Shown here piece after piece: positions 17,027-25,256 of a stretch of DNA of 64,000 bases. Location: positions 1 through 64,000 of the forward strand of contig CAYXHM010000002.1 of NCBI GenBank assembly GCA_964464965.1, written 5' to 3'. This DNA comes from UBA5543 sp964464965 (lineage in GTDB: Bacteria; Bacteroidota; Bacteroidia; Chitinophagales; Chitinophagaceae). The notes beneath the pieces are model-generated. The model was not told the DNA's origin. It was given only the letters and a program-made list of their open reading frames with translations, and ran no database searches. A program made the position numbers and the translations under genes. How positions within the stretch are numbered: the first letter of the stretch is position 1; the number at the start of each line of letters is the position of its first letter.

Positions 17027-17890
17027 ATGAAACAATTTATTCTGAAAGTCGCCTTCTTCCTGGCATCTTGCACTGGTTATAATCATGGCGCTATTGCCCA
17101 AACTGATAACGCATTGCTATGGCGTATCAGTGGCAATGGGCTGGAAAAACCATCGTACCTCTTCGGCACGGCACACCTGGTATGCCCCGGCGAGTATTTG
17201 TGGACGGATAAAATGGATGCAGCTTTTAATGAAAGCGAGGAGCTATGCCTTGAAATGAATATTACCGACCAGGCAGAACTGGGCAAATACATGGCAGGCA
17301 TTACCAACACTACCGGCAGGCAGTTGGAAACTTACTTTACCCCACAACAGTATAAAGAAGCCGGTGCATATTTTAAAGATAGCCTTCATACAGACATAGC
17401 ACAGTTTGCAAGCCTGAAACCTATAGCACTGGCCGGTATCCTGGAAATGAAGAGTATGGATTGCCCTGCGCCTGCATCGTACGAGCATAAGCTTATTGCG
17501 GCAGCAAAAGAGAAAAAGAAGCAGATAGCTGGACTTGAAGATGCGACTGAAACCATTGCAATCATCAGTCATATAGATGCGGATAGCATTATAGCCGGGC
17601 TGATGGACCTGGTGCATAACAAACAGGATAGCAGGAAATATACCAGGCAGATAATGGATGCTTATCAGCAACAGGACATAACGACCATCAGTACTATTGC
17701 ACGAGGGCAACTTCATGACAAGGCAGATGAACTGCTGGACGACCGGAATGCACGGTGGGTAGCGCGTATGAGCGGGAAGATGAAACAAAGACAGGTATTC
17801 TTTGCCGTAGGTGCGGGGCACCTTGCCGATGAAAAAGGGGTAATTGCCTTGCTGAGAAAAGCAGGCTATAAAGTAGAAGCTGTGAAATAA
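17027..17890 (+). CDS. TraB/GumN-family exported protein
   Basis: 287 residues with a signal peptide (about 1-24, ending AIAQ). The body begins LLWRISGNGLEKPSYLFGTAHLV, the hallmark opening of the TraB/GumN family, and contains conserved Glu-rich strands (SEELCLEMN) and the terminal FFAVGAGHLADEKGVIALLRKAGY. This family belongs to the Tiki/TraB metalloprotease-like superfamily; bacterial members are mostly uncharacterised, and GumN lies in xanthan clusters. A periplasmic location is likely. Stands alone and ends in tandem hairpins. Confidence 0.9.
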   Translation: MKQFILKVAFFLASCTGYNHGAIAQTDNALLWRISGNGLEKPSYLFGTAHLVCPGEYLWTDKMDAAFNESEELCLEMNITDQAELGKYMAGITNTTGRQLETYFTPQQYKEAGAYFKDSLHTDIAQFASLKPIALAGILEMKSMDCPAPASYEHKLIAAAKEKKKQIAGLEDATETIAIISHIDADSIIAGLMDLVHNKQDSRKYTRQIMDAYQQQDITTISTIARGQLHDKADELLDDRNARWVARMSGKMKQRQVFFAVGAGHLADEKGVIALLRKAGYKVEAVK

Positions 17891-17923
17891 TATTAAGGCC
17901 AATAATCACTCTTTACAGGAACG

Positions 17924-17957
17924 AGCTTTGACAACTTTCCTAAAAGTTGTCAAAGCT
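17924..17957 (+). terminator. First hairpin after the TraB/GumN gene
   Basis: A 15-bp perfect inverted repeat (17924-17938 / 17943-17957) with a 4-nt loop, 33 bp past the stop. No T tract follows, so it may block exonucleases or act with the second hairpin. Confidence 0.6.
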
Positions 17958-17967
17958 GAATAACACA

Positions 17968-17999
17968 AAAGCCAAAACCTGAATAGTTTTGGCTTTCGC
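17968..17999 (+). terminator. Terminator after the TraB/GumN gene
   Basis: An 11-bp stem (17968-17978 / 17986-17996, AAAGCCAAAAC and complement) ending in TTT, with an A-rich left flank, so it can act on both strands: the aryl-sulfotransferase-like gene converges from the right. Confidence 0.7.
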
Positions 18000-18047
18000 T
18001 TTGTGTAACAACAATCAGGCAACCACTTGGGGTATGTCCTATAATGT

Positions 18048-19616
18048 CTATTGATACAATTTTATCTTGTCTGTCCTGTGCATGGTTACACGGCTTAAAT
18101 CTGTTGGTGGTAATATGGTAACCTCAAACACTACATTTCCTGAGCTCTTGCTTACTTCCACCATCTTACCGCGATTAGACGGGTATGTAATAGAACCGGG
18201 AGTAAACACTACCGTATTGGTTTCGGCATAATAATCCACGTCAGACACTATATCAGAAAATGTCTCCTGTCCGCGTTCTTTTCCATATTGCCATACCTGC
18301 TGCACTGTCTTACCACCTTCATTAATTTTATATTCAACAGCGCGGCTATATTTTAATTCACCTGTAAAATTCCTATTGTCGCCATTGTCAAATAACATCA
18401 GGTTTCCATTAGGCAACAACTTCGGCGCATGTTGGTACCAGTTCCATTCAAAGTCCGGGTGGTTGATGTGGCCGTACAATGCGTTGGTATCAGTTATGGT
18501 TGTACCGCTTTTTGTCAACGGGTGCAGCAATTTAGCCTTCATGTCGGTGCCGTCGCCTGCTTTGTCCCAACCGTTGTGTGTTGATAATATCCATTTTACT
18601 TTATTGTCTCTGGTAAGTTTTGCAACGCCTTGGTTTCTGCCGGAAATTATTATGCAATCGTCAGCCCGGTCATACTCTACTGCATTCACATGTATCCAGT
18701 TTCTGGCGCCGGGTATCCATGCTTCCCTGTCCGGCTGCAGCGACTCCCGCAAATCCCATGTGGTAACAATTTGCTTACTGTTACGATCTATTTCAATAAT
18801 AAAATCGTTTATCGTGCTTATGTTGTCCTTGGAAACTGTTACCAGTAAGTTGCCGTTCGGCAACTCCAGCACGTGGTGGTGAAAGCTATATCCCGACATA
18901 GGCCAGCTGTTCACCACTTCTCCAAAGAAATCTACTTCGTATATAGTGTGTGTCGATTCATCGCCAAAATATAAATTGCCGTTTTTCAACATCTCTACAC
19001 CATCCTGGTAATGCAATTTATTCAACACACTATGGCTATTGAAATCGAGGTACCACCGGATATCGCCAAAATTGTCGAAAATGAATACCTCCAGTGGTGT
19101 ACTCTGCCCTGAATGCCCGTAATAACTGGCAATGTGCATTTCTTTACTGAATCCCTTATAAGGCACATCCACCCTTACAATAGGCAGGTCCGGGTGTAGC
19201 GGTGCTGTTTTGATATATACGCCGCTCGTGCCAAGCGTCGCGCCTTTTTCATCATACAATGTCAGGTGCACAATATTACTGTGGTCGGCATATAGCCCAA
19301 AAACAGGTATCTTATGTATTGTGCTTTCATTAGGGAAGGTTTTGATAATATCAGACTTCGCCCCGTTCTTGCCCAGTATGCGTAGCTGCACTTTGGTAGT
19401 TATCTCTGTTTTGATGGTAATCATAGCTGTGAGTGGAGCGTAGCCCGTAGGATTTAGTACAATGCTCTGTCCTATAATTTCTTCCTGGGCAAAATTTGTA
19501 CCTATAGCAATAGTCGTATCCTCTGCTACTTGCGCTATTATATTTCCCCGTTCTTTTCTACAGGATGTTATATTTAATGAAACAAGGACAAGGCAAAGCA
19601 GGAGCAATTTTTTCAT
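18048..19616 (-). CDS. Aryl-sulfotransferase (ASST)-family lipoprotein
   Basis: 522 residues with a lipoprotein signal peptide (MKKLLLLCLVLVSLNITSC, Cys19). The body is a beta-propeller of the ASST type: an N-terminal beta domain (about 40-150), then blades with LELPNGNLLVTV, VNAVEYDRADDCIIISGRNQG, and the His-rich GHINHPDFEW followed by KLLPNGNLMLFDNG. PAPS-independent arylsulfotransferases move sulfate between phenols through a His intermediate in the periplasm. Which His would be catalytic here I cannot fix, and no DsbA/DsbB-like partner is adjacent, so sulfotransferase activity is not certain. Single gene. Confidence 0.82.
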   Translation of the reverse strand: MKKLLLLCLVLVSLNITSCRKERGNIIAQVAEDTTIAIGTNFAQEEIIGQSIVLNPTGYAPLTAMITIKTEITTKVQLRILGKNGAKSDIIKTFPNESTIHKIPVFGLYADHSNIVHLTLYDEKGATLGTSGVYIKTAPLHPDLPIVRVDVPYKGFSKEMHIASYYGHSGQSTPLEVFIFDNFGDIRWYLDFNSHSVLNKLHYQDGVEMLKNGNLYFGDESTHTIYEVDFFGEVVNSWPMSGYSFHHHVLELPNGNLLVTVSKDNISTINDFIIEIDRNSKQIVTTWDLRESLQPDREAWIPGARNWIHVNAVEYDRADDCIIISGRNQGVAKLTRDNKVKWILSTHNGWDKAGDGTDMKAKLLHPLTKSGTTITDTNALYGHINHPDFEWNWYQHAPKLLPNGNLMLFDNGDNRNFTGELKYSRAVEYKINEGGKTVQQVWQYGKERGQETFSDIVSDVDYYAETNTVVFTPGSITYPSNRGKMVEVSKSSGNVVFEVTILPPTDLSRVTMHRTDKIKLYQ

Positions 19617-20076
19617 TTTCTTTCTTTTACAGGTTATTTAATAATTATAGCTACGGAATAGTTAATAGCAATATTATATATGTAATGATATTTTCTATAA
19701 TTTACAAGAATAACAAAAAATGAATTCAATGCAAAAATAATGCCGAATATATTTGATTGATATGACAATATAAAGTGCGTATAGTTGTTATTATATTTCA
19801 TTATCTCTGTTAGTGATACTTTATTATACGCCATTATTACATTGTGTCACTACCACTCAACTGCACCGCTATATTTTGCTTAATCTTCTTGGTAGCGGTG
19901 GTTCTTAATATATGGCAACGGTGTTGACAATAAAAAATAAAATTTTACAAATAGCACATAATAACCTATTTTTGCTATAGTAATAAAGGCACAACCCCGG
20001 TGCTGCATTTCTTCACTTCCCCTCTCCGTCTCCTTTTCTTCAGAGAGGCCGGGCGAGGGTTTAAATTCCTTTCATC
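19617..20076. other. Intergenic region with inverted repeat and repeat copy
   Basis: The first 240 bp are very AT-rich without a credible gene. An 8-bp inverted repeat CACCGCTA/TAGCGGTG (19864-19871 / 19893-19900) encloses 21 bases. TATTTTTG at 19967-19974 is a possible -7 box for the terminase-like gene. A G/C-rich dispersed repeat occupies about 20016-20060. Confidence 0.5.
20016..20060. repeat. Dispersed pyrimidine/purine palindromic repeat, copy 1
   Basis: Imperfect palindrome: CCCCTCTC on the left and AGAGAGG / GCGAGGG on the right. Same style as the elements at 20604, 20702, 22051, 25926 and 26525. It directly precedes the terminase-like gene. Confidence 0.5.
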
Positions 20077-20808
20077 ATGAATATTGAACAACACAATTTC
20101 ATCACACAGTACCTGCGCCACAACAGCGCTTACACAGCTTATTGTATTGCTTTTAATGTAGAAGATCAATCTCAGTACGAAAGCATCATGTGTGCCGCGC
20201 AACAACTGATGGACGACCCCGAAGTGGGTGGTGTCATCCGTTCTGTATTAGAAGGCGTGCGCCACGATGCAGAGCAGGAAATAAGGGAACAGCAAAAAAC
20301 AGAACTGCTCACCATACAGCGCAAACGCGAACTATTGGCAAACATAGCCACCGGTGAAATGTATGCAGTACAAAACTACAAAGGCAAAGACTGCAACCAA
20401 TGCACCCAGATGGTACGCCCCACCATCAACCAGATGCTCAAAGCCATAGACTTGGATAGTAAATTGGCAGGACATTATTCAGTTGACAAGCGGCAGTTGA
20501 CAAAATCTGAAAACATATCAGAAACGCAACAACTTAGCGAAGTGGTCTCTTTGCAGCCATTGAAAGAACCATCATTTTCGCAACAAAATGCAACAAAAAC
20601 CGTGTCCCCCGCTGGCGGGGGTAGGGGGATGGATTACTCGCAAAAGACAAAAAATCCCCGGAAACGCAACAATATACAACAACTCTGGCACCCGTGGCCT
20701 TGGGACAGCCTGTCCCGCAGCAGGCGGGAGGGGAGGTTGACTCACAAAAGACAGAAAACACTTCTGCAACGCAACAAAATGCAACAATCCGGCGAAGCAA
20801 CTACATAG
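20077..20808 (+). CDS. Orphan phage terminase small-subunit-like protein, frameshifted
   Basis: The 243-codon ORF has an N-terminal helix-turn-helix-like domain (HNSAYTAYCIAFNVED, then AQQLMDDPEVGGVIRSVL) and a helical segment (RKRELLANIATGEMYA, LKAIDLDSKLAGHYS) that resemble small terminase subunits, which recognise phage DNA for packaging. No other phage gene is nearby. From about codon 191 the frame loses its character (RKRNNIQQLWHPWPWDSLS). The -1 frame instead continues sensibly (KKSPETQQYTTTLAPVALG ... DSQKTENTSATQQNAT ... ELKPQYFHKI) to a TAG at 20856-20858. The switch point is a run of six A. Either a one-base loss (mutation or assembly error) or a programmed -1 shift is possible. Two G/C-rich repeats lie inside the tail. 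Confidence 0.6.
   Translation: MNIEQHNFITQYLRHNSAYTAYCIAFNVEDQSQYESIMCAAQQLMDDPEVGGVIRSVLEGVRHDAEQEIREQQKTELLTIQRKRELLANIATGEMYAVQNYKGKDCNQCTQMVRPTINQMLKAIDLDSKLAGHYSVDKRQLTKSENISETQQLSEVVSLQPLKEPSFSQQNATKTVSPAGGGRGMDYSQKTKNPRKRNNIQQLWHPWPWDSLSRSRREGRLTHKRQKTLLQRNKMQQSGEATT
20604..20632. repeat. Dispersed G/C palindromic repeat, copy 2 (inside a coding region)
   Basis: CCCCCGCTGGCGGGGG hairpin followed by TAGGGGGATGG, inside the terminase-like ORF, where it is read in frame as Pro-Ala-Gly-Gly-Gly-Arg-Gly. Confidence 0.5.
20649..20655 (+). promoter_or_regulatory. Candidate -1 ribosomal frameshift heptamer
   Basis: A-AAA-AAT stands in the correct phase for the canonical X-XXY-YYZ slippery site (zero-frame codons ACA AAA AAT). 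A -1 slip enters the frame that stays open to 20858. The hairpins GGGACA-GCC-TGTCCC and CCCGC-AGCAG-GCGGG lie about 47 bases downstream, further than the usual 5-9 bases. Confidence 0.35.
20702..20736. repeat. Dispersed G/C palindromic repeat, copy 3
   Basis: GGGACAGCCTGTCCC and CCCGCAGCAGGCGGG hairpins followed by AGGGGAGG, within the 3' part of the terminase-like gene. Confidence 0.45.
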
Positions 20809-20898
20809 TGAAGCAGGTACGGGGCGAACTGAAACCTCAATACTTTCATAAAATATAGCTATAAGGCATTATAGGTTTAATATCTGCCCGCAATACAG

Positions 20899-20906
20899 TA
20901 TTTTTG
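20899..20906 (+). promoter_or_regulatory. Candidate -7 box of korB (TATTTTTG)
   Basis: TATTTTTG matches TAnnTTTG. Transcription would begin near 20912, downstream of the first in-frame ATG (20908), which favours the second ATG at 20923 as the real start. Confidence 0.45.
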
Positions 20907-20922
20907 CATGATATTTTTACTT

Positions 20923-21972
20923 ATGAGTGACGTTGTTACAAATGCAGTACCCGGAGATGTGAAGCTGACTGCAAAAGATTTTGCAACCGACCAGGAAGTA
21001 CGCTGGTGCCCCGGTTGTGGCGATTATTCTATATTAAAACAGGTACAAACCATACTACCGCAAACGGGTATTGCCCGCGAGGACATAGTCATCATATCCG
21101 GTATAGGCTGCAGCTCACGTTTCCCGTATTACATGAACACCTACGGTATGCACTCCATTCACGGGCGTGCCACCTCTATTGCATCGGGCCTGAAGGCTAC
21201 CCGCCCCGAGCTGAGCGTATGGATAGTAACCGGCGATGGCGACTCACTGAGCATCGGTGGCAACCATACCATACACCTGCTGCGCAGGAACTTCAATGTA
21301 AACATACTGTTGTTCAACAACCAGATATACGGGCTTACCAAAGGCCAGTACTCACCTACATCTGAACAAAGTAAGGTGACCAAATCCACACCCTTCGGCA
21401 GTATAGACCATCCGTTCAACCCGCTGGCACTGGCCATGGGTGCAGATGCTTCTTTTGTTGCCCGCTCGCTGGACCGTGACCCCAAACACCTGCAGGAAAT
21501 GCTGCTGCGTGCCAACGGGCATCATGGCACGTCTTTCCTGGAGATATACCAGAACTGTAACATCTTCAACGATGGCGCATTCGAGGTGTTCACTGATAAG
21601 AAGACCCGCAGCGACGAGGTACTGGTATTGGAGCAAGGCAAACCTTTGATATTTGGCGCAGACAGGAGCAAAGGCATCCGGCTGGATGGCTACAAGCCAC
21701 AGGTTGTAAGCCTGGTAGGAGATAGCTATAGCGAAAGCGACCTTTGGGTACATGACGAGCAGGATTTCTTCAAAGCACAGATACTGACCCGCTTTTTTGA
21801 TAATCCAACTAATGAAAACCACCTGCCGCGCCCTATAGGTGTATTCTTTGCGCAGGAGCGCCCTACGTATGAAGATGCTATGAGGCTGCAACTGGAAGAT
21901 GCCATAGCCCAGCGCGGCCCCGGCGACCTGGACAAACTGCTGAAAGGTAAAGAAACCTGGACTATAGAATAA
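20923..21972 (+). CDS. korB: 2-oxoacid:ferredoxin oxidoreductase beta subunit (2-oxoglutarate type)
   Basis: 349 residues from the ATG at 20923 (MSDVVTNAVPGDVKLTAKDF). It binds thiamine diphosphate and carries out CoA-dependent oxidative decarboxylation of a 2-oxoacid, probably 2-oxoglutarate, with ferredoxin as acceptor. Visible motifs: WCPGCGDYSIL (28-38, including cluster-binding Cys), GIGCSSR (60-66), and the ThDP motif GDGDSLSIGGNH (104-115) with NN near 132. The alpha subunit gene, usually adjacent and upstream, is absent here; the upstream neighbour is the phage-like gene. The flippase gene follows after 113 bp. Confidence 0.93.
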   Translation: MSDVVTNAVPGDVKLTAKDFATDQEVRWCPGCGDYSILKQVQTILPQTGIAREDIVIISGIGCSSRFPYYMNTYGMHSIHGRATSIASGLKATRPELSVWIVTGDGDSLSIGGNHTIHLLRRNFNVNILLFNNQIYGLTKGQYSPTSEQSKVTKSTPFGSIDHPFNPLALAMGADASFVARSLDRDPKHLQEMLLRANGHHGTSFLEIYQNCNIFNDGAFEVFTDKKTRSDEVLVLEQGKPLIFGADRSKGIRLDGYKPQVVSLVGDSYSESDLWVHDEQDFFKAQILTRFFDNPTNENHLPRPIGVFFAQERPTYEDAMRLQLEDAIAQRGPGDLDKLLKGKETWTIE

Positions 21973-21979
21973 AGAAGCC

Positions 21980-22007
21980 CCTTCTCCTAACATCCCAAAT
22001 GAGAAGG
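21980..22007 (+). terminator. Possible hairpin after korB
   Basis: CCTTCTC (21980-21986) and GAGAAGG (22001-22007) form a 7-bp stem with a 14-nt loop. No T tract follows, so termination is uncertain. Confidence 0.3.
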
Positions 22008-22050
22008 ACTATATAGAATGAACATTCGGATACTATATGCTTATAATTTA

Positions 22051-22081
22051 AACTCCTCCCTCTCGGGGAGGCAGGGAGGGG
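22051..22081. repeat. Dispersed palindromic repeat, copy 4, at a start codon
   Basis: CTCCTCCCTCTCGGGGAGG followed by CAGGGAGGGG. It ends four bases before the flippase ATG, so its purine-rich right arm lies where a ribosome binding site would be. Confidence 0.55.
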
Positions 22082-22085
22082 CCGC

Positions 22086-23591
22086 ATGTCTGTAAAAAGG
22101 CTCGCCAGTGATACCGTGTGGTACGGGCTAAGTAGCATTGTGGCCCGTTTCCTCAACTACCTGCTTACACCCTACCTTACTAACCCCAATATCCTCAGCG
22201 CTGCGCAATACGGGGAAATGAGCATGATATATGCTGCCATCCCATTCATGAGCGCCATTTTCACCTATGGCTTCGAGATTACTTACTTCAGGTACAGCAA
22301 TAAAGACCAGGACGGGAATGTAGTATTTAACACAGCTTCATTGTCCATCATGCTATCCACCATGCTCTTTACGGGCATACTGGTGTTGCTGAATGAACCG
22401 CTGGCAGCACTCCTGCAGGTACCTGCCCACCCTGAGTTCATTACCTGGACTGCTTTGATAATAGCTATTGATACGCTGGCTGTAATACCCCTGGCCAAAC
22501 TCAGGCATATAGGCCGTCCACGTAAATACGCCCTTGTGCGTATAGCATGGATAGTCGTGAACATTGCCTGTACAGTGTTCTTCTACAGCTTCCTCCCTGA
22601 TATCGCTGCTAACAATCCACGCTCCTTCATAGCTTCCTGGTACGACCCTGCACTGGGTGCGGGTTATGTTATTATCGCCAATATCATTGCGTCATCGGTT
22701 ATGCTGCTGTTACTGGCTTCGGAGGTCTTATCCGTGCGCTTTGAGGGCAGCATCAAACTCTGGAAGGAAATGCTCTTTTACTCCCTGCCTTTGATGGTAG
22801 CAGGTTTTGCCGGTGTTATCAATGAGACCTTTGACCGTATCATGCTGGGCACCTTGCTGCCGGACAGCAGCGGTGCATATGCCAAAAAACAGGTGGGTAT
22901 TTACAGCGCATGTTACAAGCTATCACTGCTCATCAATATGTTCCTGCAGGCATTCAGGCTGGCGGCGGAACCTTTCTTCTTCAAGCAGTCTAAAAGCAAA
23001 GATGCCCCCGAAACCTATGCCAGGGTTATGAAGTACATAGTCATAGCCATGACCTGCATGTTCCTGGTAGTGATGTTGTATATCGATTTCTGGAAGTACT
23101 TTATACAGAACAAAGAGATGTGGAGCGGCCTGAAAGTGGTGCCTATACTGCTTGTTGCCAACATGAGCCTGGGCGTGTACTACAACTTGTCCTTCTGGTA
23201 CAAGCTGTCTCAGAAAACACATGCCGCGCTTATCATTACCTTTATAGGCGCGGGTATTACATTGCTTATCAACTACCTGTTTATACCTGTCTACGGCTAT
23301 ATGGCCTGCGCCTGGGCTACCCTGGCCTGCTACGGCAGCATGATGCTCATATCTTACTTCTGGGGGCGTAAAGTGTATCCCGTACCATACGAGGTGGGTA
23401 AACTACTCAGGTTCTTTGTTATGATGCTGGCGCTGTATTTCCTGTACGACTATGTATCTATGCGCATACCATATGTATGGCTCCGTACCATATTTGCTAC
23501 CGTGCTTATGGCGGTCTATCTGCTCTATATCTTCAGGACGGAAAAGAATGATCTGAGAAACCTGCCTGTTATAGGCAAGTATATACGTTAG
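22086..23591 (+). CDS. Polysaccharide flippase, Wzx/MATE-like (MVF superfamily)
   Basis: 501 residues, with about 12-14 hydrophobic segments and short polar loops. The N-terminus (SVKRLASDTVWYGLSSIVARFLNYLLTPYLT) is characteristic of oligosaccharide flippases that move lipid-linked repeat units across the inner membrane. LWKEMLFYSLPLMVAGFAGVINETFDRIMLG is the usual mid-protein motif. No glycosyltransferase genes are adjacent, so the glycan is unknown; Bacteroidota genomes often have such isolated copies. It overlaps the convergent AraC gene by four bases at the 3' end. Confidence 0.9.
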   Translation: MSVKRLASDTVWYGLSSIVARFLNYLLTPYLTNPNILSAAQYGEMSMIYAAIPFMSAIFTYGFEITYFRYSNKDQDGNVVFNTASLSIMLSTMLFTGILVLLNEPLAALLQVPAHPEFITWTALIIAIDTLAVIPLAKLRHIGRPRKYALVRIAWIVVNIACTVFFYSFLPDIAANNPRSFIASWYDPALGAGYVIIANIIASSVMLLLLASEVLSVRFEGSIKLWKEMLFYSLPLMVAGFAGVINETFDRIMLGTLLPDSSGAYAKKQVGIYSACYKLSLLINMFLQAFRLAAEPFFFKQSKSKDAPETYARVMKYIVIAMTCMFLVVMLYIDFWKYFIQNKEMWSGLKVVPILLVANMSLGVYYNLSFWYKLSQKTHAALIITFIGAGITLLINYLFIPVYGYMACAWATLACYGSMMLISYFWGRKVYPVPYEVGKLLRFFVMMLALYFLYDYVSMRIPYVWLRTIFATVLMAVYLLYIFRTEKNDLRNLPVIGKYIR

Positions 23592-24448
23592 GCCAGCAGT
23601 TCACAGGGCTTCATGCCTGTAGCTTTCTTAAATGCTGTGCTGAAATGGGATATGCTGCTGAAGCCTAAGGAATTAGCCACATCGGATACGGAATAACCAT
23701 CCTGCTTCAATAGCTCTTTTGCTTTTGCTATACGCAGCTCCTGTGTGTATTCGTGTATAGTTTTGCCTGTCAATGCTTTGAAGCCTTTTTTCAGGTAACA
23801 CTCATTCATAGCTACCTTGCGCGATAGTTCTTTGATCGTAAACGGACTGTCCAGGTGCTCCTGTATCACAACCTGTGCAGCTACTACTTTATCACGCTCC
23901 AGGTCGTTGGCCAGGAAGCGGCAGGCAGGCACTGGGCACACTGTAAATGGCACAGCTATCTGCTCCATAGCCCTGCGCAGCAGGCGCATTGCTATCTCTG
24001 TCTGTTGCAGTACATGTGTAAAGGCCGTCGGCTCGTTGATGTTCTGTAACTGTGTCAACAGGTTATCAGTCTGCGTACAAATGGCAAACTGCTGTTCTGT
24101 AACCCTGTCGAAACGGAAAGGCTGGTCGGCTGTAATAGCCTCCAGCGGGTATTGGTCGAAGAACTCCGGTTTGAATTCCATCCAGCAGATGTAGCCTGTT
24201 TCCTGCTTATCGTCTATCTGCAGGTACAGTAGCTGTACGCAAAAACGCTCGTCTGCTATGGGGAAAAGGTTAAGCCTGGCATGCTCTTCGGGCCATGTAT
24301 TCTCGGGGTAGCTTACTTCAATGTACTCAGCGTTGATGAAGTTGTTAATAGCTAAAGGGGTACGGTTCAGCACCTGTACCTGCTGGCCCAGTATACGCTC
24401 TATAGGCGCTATCTGCCCAACTTTTGCCTTTGTAATTACCCTTGCCAC
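23588..24448 (-). CDS. AraC-family transcriptional regulator, GTG start
   Basis: 286 residues. The C-terminal 100 residues form the two helix-turn-helix AraC domain (LSRKVAMNECYLKKGFKALTG, then YSVSDVANSLGFSSISHFSTAFKKATGMKP). The N-terminal part (about 1-180) is a ligand or effector region without a recognised family. The start is GTG at 24448. A -7 box (CAAATGTA on the plus strand, 24454-24461) lies only six bases upstream, so the mRNA may be leaderless or nearly so. The divergent neighbour is the broken membrane gene at 24540; the targets are unknown. Confidence 0.9.
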   Translation of the reverse strand: MARVITKAKVGQIAPIERILGQQVQVLNRTPLAINNFINAEYIEVSYPENTWPEEHARLNLFPIADERFCVQLLYLQIDDKQETGYICWMEFKPEFFDQYPLEAITADQPFRFDRVTEQQFAICTQTDNLLTQLQNINEPTAFTHVLQQTEIAMRLLRRAMEQIAVPFTVCPVPACRFLANDLERDKVVAAQVVIQEHLDSPFTIKELSRKVAMNECYLKKGFKALTGKTIHEYTQELRIAKAKELLKQDGYSVSDVANSLGFSSISHFSTAFKKATGMKPCELLA

Positions 24449-24453
24449 GGCTG

Positions 24454-24461
24454 CAAATGTA
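24454..24461 (-). promoter_or_regulatory. Candidate -7 box of the AraC gene (TACATTTG)
   Basis: TACATTTG on the minus strand ends six bases before the GTG start, implying a leaderless or very short-leader transcript. Confidence 0.4.
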
Positions 24462-24539
24462 GCTAATTATTGTTTGAGATATGTTAAACGTAGGTTACCC
24501 ATAGTATAGCAGGTGAAAATCATAATATATTTGGATTCA

Positions 24540-24767
24540 ATGGATTTCATAGCTCATTTAATAGGCAGGGTATTCTTTGGAGGCATCGTCTGGCTTACCC
24601 ACAACTAATATTTCCGGCTGAGGTATCCTGATAAATACCTTCGTGCTAAGAAGATTAAGGAATACCACAACCGTGAGCCATATTTCATCAGGTTCTTACA
24701 GTGGGTGCTGATATGTATTCCTATAACTCTGCTTCTATTATTGTTTTATAAGTTGATTGGTATCTAA
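24540..24767 (+). pseudogene. Small membrane protein gene interrupted by an in-frame stop
   Basis: One frame runs from ATG 24540 to TAA 24765-24767 (76 codons), broken only by a TAA at codon 23 (24606-24608). Part one reads MDFIAHLIGRVFFGGIVWLTHN. Part two continues YFRLRYPDKYRAKKIKEYHN and ends in a membrane helix (WVLICIPITLLLLLFYKLIG). The second part has no plausible start codon, yet has clear protein character: a basic amphipathic stretch followed by a transmembrane helix. The simplest reading is a 75-residue membrane protein inactivated by a point nonsense mutation; stop readthrough is an alternative. The LEA-type lipoprotein gene starts 15 bp after. Confidence 0.6.
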
Positions 24768-24782
24768 ACTATATTCGCACGT

Positions 24783-25256
24783 ATGTTAAGGCAATTCAAA
24801 ATAAACAATCTACTGTTCGCCATCCTGCTGATGGCCATCCCTGCTATTTTACTTTCCTGCGCCAACCCCAAAGATCTGGAGTACCAGGATGTAAAGAACT
24901 TCAGGCTGCTGGAGATGAGCATGAAACCCAAGGTGGGCATGGATGTACAGTTTTACAACCCCAACAAGTTTGGCATGACCATGAAGGATGCAGACATAGA
25001 CCTGTACCTGAACGGCAAACTGGTAGGCAAGGCCAAACTGGCGGAGACCTATAACGTACCTGCAAATGATACCTTCCTGCTGCCGGTGAACCTTACTGCC
25101 GACCTGCAACAGGTATTGCCCAACGCCCTGGCTATACTCGCTAATAACACTTTAGATGTAGAACTGAAAGGCTATGTAAAAGCAGGGCGTGGAGTGTTCG
25201 TTAATATACCCATCAACTACAAAGGCAAGCAGGAACTGAACATAACAGGGTTTTAA
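24783..25256 (+). CDS. LEA type 2 (WHy-domain) lipoprotein
   Basis: 157 residues with a lipoprotein signal (lipobox LLSC, Cys26). The mature part is one LEA_2/WHy beta-sandwich: VKNFRLLEMSMKPKVGMDVQFYNPNKFGMTMKDADIDLYLNGKLVGKAKL, with the family's typical YNPN step. Such domains in plants and bacteria are linked to desiccation and stress; in Bacteroidota they are periplasmic lipoproteins of unknown role. It follows the broken gene at 24540 closely and might have been its operon partner. Confidence 0.88.
   Translation: MLRQFKINNLLFAILLMAIPAILLSCANPKDLEYQDVKNFRLLEMSMKPKVGMDVQFYNPNKFGMTMKDADIDLYLNGKLVGKAKLAETYNVPANDTFLLPVNLTADLQQVLPNALAILANNTLDVELKGYVKAGRGVFVNIPINYKGKQELNITGF

Noticed and set aside
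19634..19834. 66-codon minus-strand ORF rich in Ile, Tyr and Asn
   Set aside because: Composition follows the AT-rich background; no promoter box, homologous motif or operon context.
20077..20858. Prophage remnant
   Set aside because: Only one phage-like gene is present; neighbours are housekeeping or envelope genes, with no integrase, portal or att-like repeats.
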